A stretch of 5,608 bases of DNA from JBGSUE01 sp041753515 (GTDB lineage: Bacteria > Patescibacteriota > Microgenomatia > UBA10105 > UBA927), in the NCBI GenBank assembly GCA_041753515.1, contig JBGSUE010000038.1, forward strand, positions 1 through 5,608. Direction: 5' to 3'. Shown here piece after piece: positions 1-5,510 of the stretch (positions are counted from its first letter, which is position 1; each line of letters starts with the position of its first letter). Under the pieces are notes generated by a model that was not told the origin of the DNA, did not search any database, and saw only the letters and a program-made list of their open reading frames with translations. The position numbers and the translations under genes are program-made.

Positions 1-290
1 CGTACAATGAGACCATGACAGCAGGAAGATTTTGCGTGTAGATTTTTCATACACGCGAATTATGCAAAGAATACTGGATTTTGTCTTGCTCTAACTGGAA
101 AAAATTAATTGACCATCAACAGAATTTCCGTGTCATAACCTTTCGAAACATAGTAACATACACGATGAATCTGTTACATGATTAAAACATGATAACACAA
201 TACATTTCCATTGGTGATTAGTCTGTATCAGTACATCAGTGTCATTGCACCTGATTTTCTCACATGAATACCCCGGAATGATTCAGCACT
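1..290. other. Intergenic stretch without a supportable gene
   Basis: This stretch is A+T-rich, and all six frames are broken by stops at short intervals. The three plus frames entering from the left edge all stop within the first 40 bases. No ribosome-binding site precedes any start codon that could open a gene running off the left edge. It lies downstream of the minus-strand secDF cluster, so it should hold the 3' untranslated region of that transcript, but I see no clear hairpin followed by a T-run on that strand. A heptamer, ACATGAT, is repeated around 176-192. The one structured item, a hairpin at 31-59, is listed separately. Confidence 0.6.
31..59. repeat. Short inverted repeat (hairpin)
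   Basis: The arms GCGTGTA (34-40) and TACACGC (50-56) are perfect complements around a 9-nt loop. Three further pairs (31-33 with 57-59, one of them G-T) extend the stem to 10 bp. No T-run follows on either strand, so it is not a standard intrinsic terminator. It could be an RNA hairpin in a leader or 3' region, or an operator. Its function is unknown. Confidence 0.4.
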
Positions 291-363
291 ATTGGACGGG
301 ATTCCTGCCTGCCGGCAGGCAGGGCTTCGCCGTATGAACGGACTCGCAATGACTATGATTGGA
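291..363. repeat. REP-like palindromic intergenic element
   Basis: The core is a perfect 20-bp palindrome at 304-323, with arms CCTGCCTGCC and GGCAGGCAGG. It is flanked on the left by GGGATT and on the right by CGCAATGAC (345-353). This matches the general layout of intergenic repeats I associate with Patescibacteria and other bacteria, in which GGATTCC and GAATGAC-like ends flank a G+C-rich palindrome. A smaller CCGT/ACGG hairpin lies at 330-341. The hexamer ATTGGA occurs at both ends (291-296 and 358-363). The element stands out from its A+T-rich surroundings and lies 15 nt beyond the secF stop. It could stabilise the 3' end of the secDF transcript; it lacks a T-run, so it is not a classical terminator. 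Assignment to a repeat family comes from recalled pattern and needs a genome-wide copy count. Confidence 0.6.
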
Positions 364-378
364 GTTGATGCATCCGGG

Positions 379-1257
379 TCAGATTTTTCTTTTCCGATTC
401 TTCCACCGGTGAAGAAGGATGAGGACCGGGGTGGCGACGAAGTCGGATGAATATGTACCCGATATAGTACCGATTAATAATGCAACGGCAAACCACAATG
501 TCGCGCTGCCGCCCATGAGAACAAGTGCCAAAAGCATATACATGATTGTCATGGAGTTTGCCAGCGACCGTCCCATTGTCTCCATAAGCGCCCGGTCGCA
601 AGTGGCTTCAAAATCAGCTCCCCCGTCTTTTCTCTGATTTTCCCTGATCCGGTCAAATACGACGATCGTATCGTGAACAGAAAAACTCATCGTGGTTAAA
701 AATGCCGTCACGAACAGTGTATCTACCTCAACTCCCCAGAAATGTCCGAATAGAGAAAAACAGCCTAATACAACAAGCAGATCATGAATAAGAGCGGCTA
801 TGGCGGAAATGCCGTATATAACGTTTTTGAACGCGAAGGCAACATACAGAAGAATACATGTAATGGCAAAAAGTGCAGCTATGACAGCTTTTTGCAGGAG
901 TTCCCGGCCCAACACCGGTCCGACTGTTTCAGAACGGATGATTGCAGGGCTTCTGGATGCTTCCTCAAAATCCTTAAGCATCAACGCAATTCCTGTATCC
1001 GCCTCAGTTGTGGTACGCAAAATATACGTTTTTTCCGCTGTTGATTGAATACTTGAAACTGTGAGACCTGCATTTTTTGCTGCAGTTTCAACAACTGCCT
1101 GGCTGCTTTTTTCGTCTAGTTTTAATTCAACCAGAGTACCGCCGGCAAAATCTACGGCAGGCTTCAAACCCCACAGGACAAAGGAATACATTCCTGGTAC
1201 AAGTACTATTGCCGAAATGAGCGCATACAGCCAAATATATCGAGAGAATCGTATCAT
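379..1257 (-). CDS. secF: Protein translocase subunit SecF
   Basis: SecF is the smaller half of the SecDF membrane complex, which uses the proton gradient to help pull proteins through SecYEG on the outer face of the membrane. The 292-residue length is normal. Visible order: TM1 (about 8-28), the short extracytoplasmic domain with the DFAGG motif (36-40) and VGPVLGREL (112-120), then five more membrane segments between about 124 and 280. The TM4 signature runs SVHDTIVVFDRIREN (193-207). Asp196 and Arg230 (in GRSLANS) are 34 residues apart, as are the essential E. coli SecF residues Asp213 and Arg247, so the proton-relay residues appear intact. The C-terminus is Lys/Arg-rich (RWKNRKRKI). The ATG overlaps the secD stop in an ATGA, and no Shine-Dalgarno is visible, so translation is probably coupled to secD. 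It is the last gene of the minus-strand cluster. Confidence 0.97.
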   Translation of the reverse strand: MIRFSRYIWLYALISAIVLVPGMYSFVLWGLKPAVDFAGGTLVELKLDEKSSQAVVETAAKNAGLTVSSIQSTAEKTYILRTTTEADTGIALMLKDFEEASRSPAIIRSETVGPVLGRELLQKAVIAALFAITCILLYVAFAFKNVIYGISAIAALIHDLLVVLGCFSLFGHFWGVEVDTLFVTAFLTTMSFSVHDTIVVFDRIRENQRKDGGADFEATCDRALMETMGRSLANSMTIMYMLLALVLMGGSATLWFAVALLIGTISGTYSSDFVATPVLILLHRWKNRKRKI

Positions 1258-2615
1258 ACATTTTTATAAAATACCCGGATCAGCGTCCGTGTGACAACAA
1301 TACCGGTAAATAAACTCACAATAACTCCTATCAGTAGCGTGGCGGCGAATCCTCTGACCAATCCTGACGTCGGCAAAATCTGCCAGTTGCCCGGATTATA
1401 CAGAATAAGCGAAGTGATAATTGTTGCGATATTTGCATCCCTGATCGAGTCCCATGCTTTCCCGAACCCAAGCTCCATGGCTATATGGTACGGCCGGCCG
1501 CGCCGGAGCTCTTCCCGAAACCGCTCAAAGATGAGGATGTTTGCATCCACAGCCATTCCTACTGAAAGAAAAAAACCAGCTATGCCCGGCAGGGTCAAAG
1601 TGACAGGAATCCACCGGAATATGGCATACGTGACAATGGCATAATAGACAAGTGCAGCATCAGCTATGAGGCCGAGTTTCCCGTATTTGAGAATCATGAA
1701 AAAGCCCACAAGAGACAATCCGATAATACCAGCACGGATATTGGAAGAAATCGTTTGAGAACTCAACAATGCCCCCACAGTACGTTTTTCTACGACTTGA
1801 ACCGGTACCGGTAAAGCACCTGCTGACAACTGAAGCGAGAGATTTTTTGCCTGATCTGTCGTAAAGCCACCAGTAATGACACCGCGTCCATCAGTAATCG
1901 GTGTCGAGACACGCGGCCAAGTCAACGGCTGGTTATCTAAAAAAATGGGAAGCTGTTTCCCAACAAGTCTTGTGGTGACATCGCCAAATTTTTTTGCGCC
2001 TTCGGAAGTAAATTCAATCAGCACTTCTGGTTTGCCGTCCTGACTGTTAAACGATAGTTGTGCACTCTTCAGATCCGCACCTGTTACCCCGACCGACTCC
2101 GTGTTGGCAATATCAGGAATAACGAATGCGGCACCTGTTGCAGCTTCGGGGTCAGTAAACTCACGCAGCTCCAGCTGAGCAGTCTGACCGATCAGATTTA
2201 TTGCTTCCTGCGTATTGGTGATTCCGGGAAGTTCAACAAGGATACGGAAGGAATCTTTTGTTTTTGCAGTTTGTACTATAGGTTCACTCACACCGAAAAA
2301 ATTGACTCTCCGTTCAATCACCTGTTTTACCGACTCAAGAGCAGTATCGCGGTTAGACTCAGGAATTTTCTCCATATCCGCCTCGAGCCCTATATGAGTT
2401 CCCCCGGCCAAATCAAGACCAAGCCGTGTCCTGAAACTTTTTTGTATCGGAACACCAAAAACCACAGTATTTAATTCAACCGGCTGAAGAACCCTATCGA
2501 CAGTAAATCCAAAAAACGAAAAATTGAGTCGGTAGCCGCTTGGCAAATCAATGAGAACAACAATGACTCCCAGCATGCATAAAATAAAAAAAACTCCAAG
2601 CGGTTTTTTCAACAT
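1254..2615 (-). CDS. secD: Protein translocase subunit SecD
   Basis: SecD is the large half of the SecDF complex, which assists SecYEG-dependent export using proton motive force. At 453 residues it is shorter than E. coli SecD (about 615) but typical of compact split versions. It has an N-terminal membrane segment (about 5-22), then a periplasmic-type P1 domain opening with FRTRLGLDLAGGTH (61-74). DGRGVITGGFT (242-252) and LSAGALPVP (263-271) precede five C-terminal membrane segments (about 292-446). The hallmark GMAVDANILIFERFREE (353-369) contains Asp357, at the position of the essential Asp519 of E. coli SecD (Asp340 in Thermus SecDF); GFGKAWDSIRDANIAT follows (383-398). The ATG lies 4 nt after the stop of the upstream gene and has an AGGAG site (2625-2629) at 9-nt spacing, inside the end of that gene. 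It overlaps secF by 4 nt. Confidence 0.97.
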   Translation of the reverse strand: MLKKPLGVFFILCMLGVIVVLIDLPSGYRLNFSFFGFTVDRVLQPVELNTVVFGVPIQKSFRTRLGLDLAGGTHIGLEADMEKIPESNRDTALESVKQVIERRVNFFGVSEPIVQTAKTKDSFRILVELPGITNTQEAINLIGQTAQLELREFTDPEAATGAAFVIPDIANTESVGVTGADLKSAQLSFNSQDGKPEVLIEFTSEGAKKFGDVTTRLVGKQLPIFLDNQPLTWPRVSTPITDGRGVITGGFTTDQAKNLSLQLSAGALPVPVQVVEKRTVGALLSSQTISSNIRAGIIGLSLVGFFMILKYGKLGLIADAALVYYAIVTYAIFRWIPVTLTLPGIAGFFLSVGMAVDANILIFERFREELRRGRPYHIAMELGFGKAWDSIRDANIATIITSLILYNPGNWQILPTSGLVRGFAATLLIGVIVSLFTGIVVTRTLIRVFYKNV

Positions 2616-2619
2616 ATGA

Positions 2620-3204
2620 CTATTCTCCTACCAATTCTTCCTCATCCCCAATGATCATGAGACGGCTTGCCGACAATATGGTTACGACAAAAGGGTCCCG
2701 TCTTTGCTTGCGGAAAGAAAACTCTTCCTCACTCATCACCGTATAGTTGATTTCTACACCTTTTCTCGCCTCTTCCGCCTTTACAAGCTGTGCAAGTTCC
2801 GGCAGCACAACAGTACCCACAATCAACAAATCTACATCATTTGCGGATTTTTTCTTAACACTTCGGATATACCGTCCGCTCATCATGGCATATTTTATTT
2901 TTCCGAGTTTCGGTTTATTTTTCAGGATATCCCCACCCAAAGCGCTTGTCTTGTGAATGAGTCCCAATAAATCATAATAGAGCGGATAATCTTTACGGAA
3001 TGTATACAGGAGCCTGTTTGCCCTCTGTTCTTTGGAAACCATACCGGAATGTTCCATATGGGAAAGCTCACGTCTGACTGCATTTATCTCCTCACCGACC
3101 TGACGGACGATTTCCCTGACATGGAACAGATTTCCGGGGTTTGAAAGAAAAAGAGTCAGCACTTTTACCCTGACTCTTGAGATAATAATATGTTCAAGAA
3201 GCAT
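2620..3204 (-). CDS. Winged-helix protein with nucleotidyltransferase-like domain
   Basis: This 194-residue soluble protein has two recognisable parts. Residues about 9-70 read as a winged helix-turn-helix: VKVLTLFLSNPGNLFHVREIVRQVG, then a recognition-helix-like INAVRRELSHMEHSGMV and a basic wing ending LLYTFRKDYPLYYDLL. Residues about 100-185 resemble the minimal nucleotidyltransferase (MNT) fold, with NDVDLLIVG (122-130) supplying the paired aspartates Asp123 and Asp125. The usual GSxARG loop before them appears as MSGRYIR (108-114). The expected third acidic position lies in VEINYTV (150-156), where only Glu151 or Asn153 is available, so catalysis is uncertain. Likely roles are transcriptional regulation or nucleotide transfer to a partner; neither is proven. 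The ATG has an AAAGGA site centred near 3215, about 9 nt upstream. It starts 31 nt after the DUF3048 gene and ends 4 nt before secD, so co-transcription with the export genes is likely. No toxin or antitoxin partner is visible. Confidence 0.75.
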   Translation of the reverse strand: MLLEHIIISRVRVKVLTLFLSNPGNLFHVREIVRQVGEEINAVRRELSHMEHSGMVSKEQRANRLLYTFRKDYPLYYDLLGLIHKTSALGGDILKNKPKLGKIKYAMMSGRYIRSVKKKSANDVDLLIVGTVVLPELAQLVKAEEARKGVEINYTVMSEEEFSFRKQRRDPFVVTILSASRLMIIGDEEELVGE

Positions 3205-3235
3205 ACATAAATATCCTTTCCTTTGGGGCAGGAAA

Positions 3236-4414
3236 CTAGTACGAAATGTCCGTACCTATCGGCAGCATTTCTATCCAGATTGTTCCCCGGTTTAATTCGA
3301 TTTCCTTGCCGGATTTTGTATAGAACATAGTCCGCGATGACCTGTCTGCTTTTTTCCAGTTCATATCAATCACTTTTCCGTCTATGAAAACAAGTCCGGT
3401 ACCGGACCCGATATTTTTATATAAAAGATGCATATGTTCATCGACCGGTCCTGTTTCTTTCGCATACTGGATTATGACGGTTGATGCAGATATTACTTTA
3501 TCCGTCTCCAGATCCTTCTGCAGGGAACCTCCATTGTGCCGCTCATATGTATTCGATGCCCTGCTGTACACCCATTTCACCCCGTAGTCATTCTCGTATC
3601 CGCTCCAGGCAGAAAATGATGCGGAAAACGATGCGCCGCGGTCCGCATCCTTGGCATCATCCTTAAATTTCCACTGGACAAAATTCTTATCCCATGGGAC
3701 ATTTTTCTCATCTGCATTTGTCCATCCTCGGCTCTTTGCGACATCATACAATTTATCGCTGTCACAGACCATCGTATGCTCCGTGGCAACGGGATGGTCA
3801 AGTCTATCATAATTTCTGAAACACGTGGGGAATGAAATCCCGAACTGGTCCATATCCTTTATTTTCCACTGATCAATCTGACAGAGGGCTTTTGCTTCAC
3901 TGTATACCGTGGGATCGTTGCATAAACCTGCTCCTCCCACATGGTTGTAGAGCGCATCGTACTCCAGAACCCATGGGAGATAATACGTGCGCGCACTGCG
4001 CACGGGAGCCAACAATGTTTTTTCCGCAGCGATACCGCAATAAAAAATACCCATGAACCGCGTAATTCCGCCTTCTGCAACTGCCTCATACACGACATCG
4101 GCTTTTGACAGACCTGACTGCGGACGGGAGTCCTCATGATTCTCAATCATCACTGCAAGCGGCCGCCGGTTTTTCCATATATCGCGCTCCATTTCCGTGT
4201 ACATTTTCCCGTTCATCGGACAAACTTCGGTACGCGGCAAGGATGGATCAACCACAAAATGTCCCTGCGAATCATTCGCTGTTGGCTGATTAATGGATGG
4301 AATTGTACGTGGTTTTGCCGTTGATAATGAAAAAGCGGCATATGAGAGTCCTGTTGATATAAGATACACGGCAAGTCCAATAAAACCATAGATGATCAAT
4401 TGCTGTTTTGACAT
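3236..4414 (-). CDS. DUF3048 (YerB-like) membrane-anchored protein
   Basis: The 392-residue product has an N-terminal signal anchor (LIIYGFIGLAVYLISTGLSYAAF, about 6-28), a polar linker, and a large extracytoplasmic region. The DUF3048 N-terminal domain is clear: CPMNG (65-69), NRRPLAVMIENHEDSRPQSG (82-101), ADVVYEAVAEGGITRFMGIF (105-124) and PVRSAR (137-142). The C-terminal domain shows STVIIQY (311-317), GSGTGLVFIDGKVIDMNW (336-353) and LNRGTIWIEMLP (374-385). B. subtilis YerB is the best-known relative and is a lipoprotein of unknown function; here there is no lipobox, and the protein seems held by its own membrane helix. Six cysteines (65, 126, 165, 178, 198, 217) lie outside the membrane. 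I chose the ATG at 4414, 7 nt after the DUF4446 stop, because it directly precedes the signal anchor. An in-frame ATG at 4444 would add ten residues and overlap the upstream gene; neither has a well-placed Shine-Dalgarno, so coupling is likely. The biochemical role is unknown. Confidence 0.88.
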   Translation of the reverse strand: MSKQQLIIYGFIGLAVYLISTGLSYAAFSLSTAKPRTIPSINQPTANDSQGHFVVDPSLPRTEVCPMNGKMYTEMERDIWKNRRPLAVMIENHEDSRPQSGLSKADVVYEAVAEGGITRFMGIFYCGIAAEKTLLAPVRSARTYYLPWVLEYDALYNHVGGAGLCNDPTVYSEAKALCQIDQWKIKDMDQFGISFPTCFRNYDRLDHPVATEHTMVCDSDKLYDVAKSRGWTNADEKNVPWDKNFVQWKFKDDAKDADRGASFSASFSAWSGYENDYGVKWVYSRASNTYERHNGGSLQKDLETDKVISASTVIIQYAKETGPVDEHMHLLYKNIGSGTGLVFIDGKVIDMNWKKADRSSRTMFYTKSGKEIELNRGTIWIEMLPIGTDISY

Positions 4415-4421
4415 AGAATTA

Positions 4422-4895
4422 TTACGTATGCAACTTTCTGGCATTTTTTATAGCTGTTTTTTCCTCCTGAGACAGATCTATTTCTACACCCTTCCCTCCT
4501 GCCACCTGTTTAATATACCATCTGTTGCCGGTTCTCGCATAGAGGGAAGTCATGACGATTCCGTTATCTTGTGCATCAAGAATTGCAAGCGAAAAACTCT
4601 GACTCCCACCGGTATCTGAAAACGGATTGAACCTCAATATTCCTATTTTCTGCAATTCGTACTCCTGCAATTTTTCAATGTGTCCGATTTTCTTTTTTAT
4701 GTCCTCTTCCAAATGTGCCGTTTCTTTCTGGTTATCCAACAGCGAGCTCATCATATCACTCAAAGTGTCCTTATGGGTCGTCGCAAGAAGACGGTCGTAT
4801 TGCCGTTTCATCTTCAATACCAATACAGAAAGGAATACTAACCAGACAATTAAAACAATATTTACTATTGAAAACATCGACGTATTGAACACCAT
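4422..4895 (-). CDS. DUF4446 family membrane protein
   Basis: The 157-residue product starts with one membrane segment (about 8-28, FSIVNIVLIVWLVFLSVLVL), followed by a charged, probably coiled-coil stretch (about 29-82). A compact C-terminal domain carries the family signature RFNPFSDTGGSQSFSLAILD (88-107), then GIVMTSLYARTGNRWYIKQV (112-131) and LSQEEKTAIKNA (141-152). Such proteins are found in Firmicutes and candidate phyla; the function is not known. The signature domain is predicted to face the cytoplasm or the outside depending on anchor orientation; the basic KMKRQ just after the helix favours the cytoplasm. It is the first gene of the minus-strand cluster. A promoter candidate ends only about 12 nt before the ATG at 4895, so that start would be nearly leaderless; ATG at 4877 (residue 7) is the alternative. 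The weak GGTGA at about 4902-4906 is the only possible ribosome site. Confidence 0.88.
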   Translation of the reverse strand: MVFNTSMFSIVNIVLIVWLVFLSVLVLKMKRQYDRLLATTHKDTLSDMMSSLLDNQKETAHLEEDIKKKIGHIEKLQEYELQKIGILRFNPFSDTGGSQSFSLAILDAQDNGIVMTSLYARTGNRWYIKQVAGGKGVEIDLSQEEKTAIKNARKLHT

Positions 4896-4906
4896 TGGTA
4901 TTCACC

Positions 4907-4936
4907 ATACTACACGCTTGACTGTTTTATTGTCAA
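4907..4936 (-). promoter_or_regulatory. Promoter for the DUF4446-secF operon
   Basis: Reading the minus strand, a perfect TTGACA (4936-4931) is followed after 18 nt by TAGTAT (4912-4907), which matches four of six -10 consensus bases. Transcription would begin near 4900, only a few bases before the DUF4446 ATG. This is the only good promoter candidate seen ahead of the five-gene cluster. Prediction by eye, no experimental support. Confidence 0.55.
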
Positions 4937-4954
4937 CGGGAATGAGTATCGGAA

Positions 4955-4984
4955 TTGACATCGTGCGTGTGGATATGCTACGCT
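4955..4984 (+). promoter_or_regulatory. Promoter for the small membrane protein/DUF5679 pair
   Basis: A perfect TTGACA (4955-4960) is followed after 18 nt by TACGCT (4979-4984). The -10 is weak (three of six), but it is preceded by TG one base upstream (4976-4977), as in extended -10 promoters. Transcription would start near 4991, leaving a leader of about 25 nt that includes the GAGG ribosome site at 5006-5009. Confidence 0.45.
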
Positions 4985-5015
4985 CGAGCTCAGTCGAAGC
5001 TAATTGAGGCTACTT

Positions 5016-5273
5016 ATGCCAAAAAAAACAAGACGGGAAAAAACCATAGCCAGACTGCACCGCCATCTGGCACACCAGCACGTCAACACTGCACATCCGT
5101 CTGTTCAATACAGTATATCCCACCAAGATATTCCCCAAAAGACCGTACGACCACCTGCGATACCCGATATGCAGAATGTACGAAAAGACCTTTTTCACAC
5201 CATTGCGCTCGCTATAATCTTCTTAGCTCTTGAATTCGGTATATATTTTGCGATTGTCAATGAAATGCTGTAA
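5016..5273 (+). CDS. Small tail-anchored-type membrane protein, unknown function
   Basis: I do not recognise a named family. The 85-residue product begins with a strongly basic segment (PKKTRREKTIARLHRH). A His-, Gln- and Pro-rich middle follows, with His at 15, 17, 20, 22, 27 and 36 and PPAIPDMQNVRKDLF at 46-60. It ends in one hydrophobic helix (about 60-82, HTIALAIIFLALEFGIYFAIV), leaving three residues after it. This is the layout of a tail-anchored protein with a cytoplasmic basic domain, inferred by the positive-inside rule. ATG at 5016 is chosen because GAGG (5006-5009) sits 6 nt upstream; a TTG at 5004 would overlap that site. It is followed after 27 nt by the DUF5679 gene on the same strand, and the shared terminator suggests co-transcription. 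The DNA-exposed basic tail could bind nucleic acid or ribosomes, but this is speculation. Confidence 0.72.
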   Translation: MPKKTRREKTIARLHRHLAHQHVNTAHPSVQYSISHQDIPQKTVRPPAIPDMQNVRKDLFHTIALAIIFLALEFGIYFAIVNEML

Positions 5274-5282
5274 GCATATGAA

Positions 5283-5292
5283 AAGGAGGTGA
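5283..5292 (+). promoter_or_regulatory. Near-perfect Shine-Dalgarno site of the DUF5679 gene
   Basis: AAGGAGGTGA is fully complementary to the usual 16S rRNA 3' tail and ends 8 nt before the ATG at 5301. It is much stronger than any other ribosome site in the window. It fixes the start of this very short gene and suggests high translation. Confidence 0.85.
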
Positions 5293-5300
5293 ATAATTCT

Positions 5301-5441
5301 ATGGCAAGCATGTATTGCGTAAAATGCAGGGCAAAAAGAGAAGACCCGAATGCCCAGAAAGTAACGATGAAAAACGGCAAACCGGCAATGAAAGGCAAGT
5401 GTCCGGTCTGCGGTACCGCCATGTTCAAAATCGGCGGCTGA
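5301..5441 (+). CDS. DUF5679 family zinc-ribbon micro-protein
   Basis: The product is 46 residues: a basic peptide with two cysteine pairs, CVKC (6-9) and CPVCG (34-38), which would bind one zinc ion as a ribbon. Between them lies VTMKNGKPAMKGK (21-33), and the end reads GTAMFKIGG (38-46). This agrees with the DUF5679 pattern of a CxxC knuckle, a TMKNGRPA-like strand and a CPxCGTKMF-like second knuckle. The family is widespread in candidate phyla and Actinobacteria-like genomes, with no established function; the fold and charge resemble small ribosome- or RNA-associated zinc ribbons, which is only a suggestion. The gene is complete, with a near-perfect Shine-Dalgarno and a strong terminator 15 nt after its stop. 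It is the second gene of a two-gene unit. Confidence 0.88.
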   Translation: MASMYCVKCRAKREDPNAQKVTMKNGKPAMKGKCPVCGTAMFKIGG

Positions 5442-5456
5442 TTTTTTCTCCTGCCC

Positions 5457-5491
5457 AAAACAACCCCACCGTCCCGGCGGGGTTGTTTTTT
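5457..5491 (+). terminator. Strong intrinsic terminator after the DUF5679 gene
   Basis: The stem pairs CAACCCC (5461-5467) with GGGGTTG (5479-5485). After one A-C mismatch it continues CCG/CGG (5469-5471 with 5475-5477 plus flanking), leaving a three-base TCC loop near 5472-5474. AAAA before the stem (5457-5460) can also pair with the T-run (5486-5491) that follows. It lies 15 nt beyond the stop at 5441. It separates the small-protein pair from rnpB. Confidence 0.9.
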
Positions 5492-5494
5492 ATA

Positions 5495-5503
5495 TGTTAT
5501 AAT
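5495..5503 (+). promoter_or_regulatory. rnpB: Extended -10 promoter of rnpB
   Basis: TGTTATAAT (5495-5503) is a perfect TATAAT preceded by the TGn extension. The position where a -35 box would fall (about 5475-5480) is CGGCGG, inside the preceding terminator stem, and shows no TTGACA likeness, so recognition would rest on the extended -10. The predicted RNA start is about 5510-5511. Confidence 0.7.
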
Positions 5504-5510
5504 CCATCCG

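Noticed and set aside
1..57. Possible partial minus-strand gene running off the left edge from GTG near 57 or ATG near 50
   Set aside because: Fewer than 20 codons are visible, there is no ribosome site, and the peptide shows no recognisable feature.
304..323. Palindrome considered as the terminator of the secDF operon
   Set aside because: No T-run follows it on either strand, so it does not meet the intrinsic terminator pattern; it is better described as a REP-like repeat.
784..1048. Overlapping plus-strand open frames inside secF
   Set aside because: Two frames of similar length cover the same SecF coding region on the opposite strand; neither shows a family motif.
1254..1257. secD-secF overlap considered as a frameshift or broken SecDF fusion
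   Set aside because: The ATGA overlap leaves both proteins complete with normal termini; this is an ordinary coupled start, not a disrupted single gene.
2058..2474. Plus-strand open frame of 138 codons inside secD
   Set aside because: It is antisense to the well-conserved P1 region of SecD, its composition is that of a shadow frame, and it has no recognisable domain.
3859..4146. Minus-strand open frame of 95 codons in another frame of the DUF3048 gene
   Set aside because: The DUF3048 frame here carries conserved family motifs (RRPLAVMIENH, GGITRFMGIF, PVRSAR), so this is an out-of-frame shadow.
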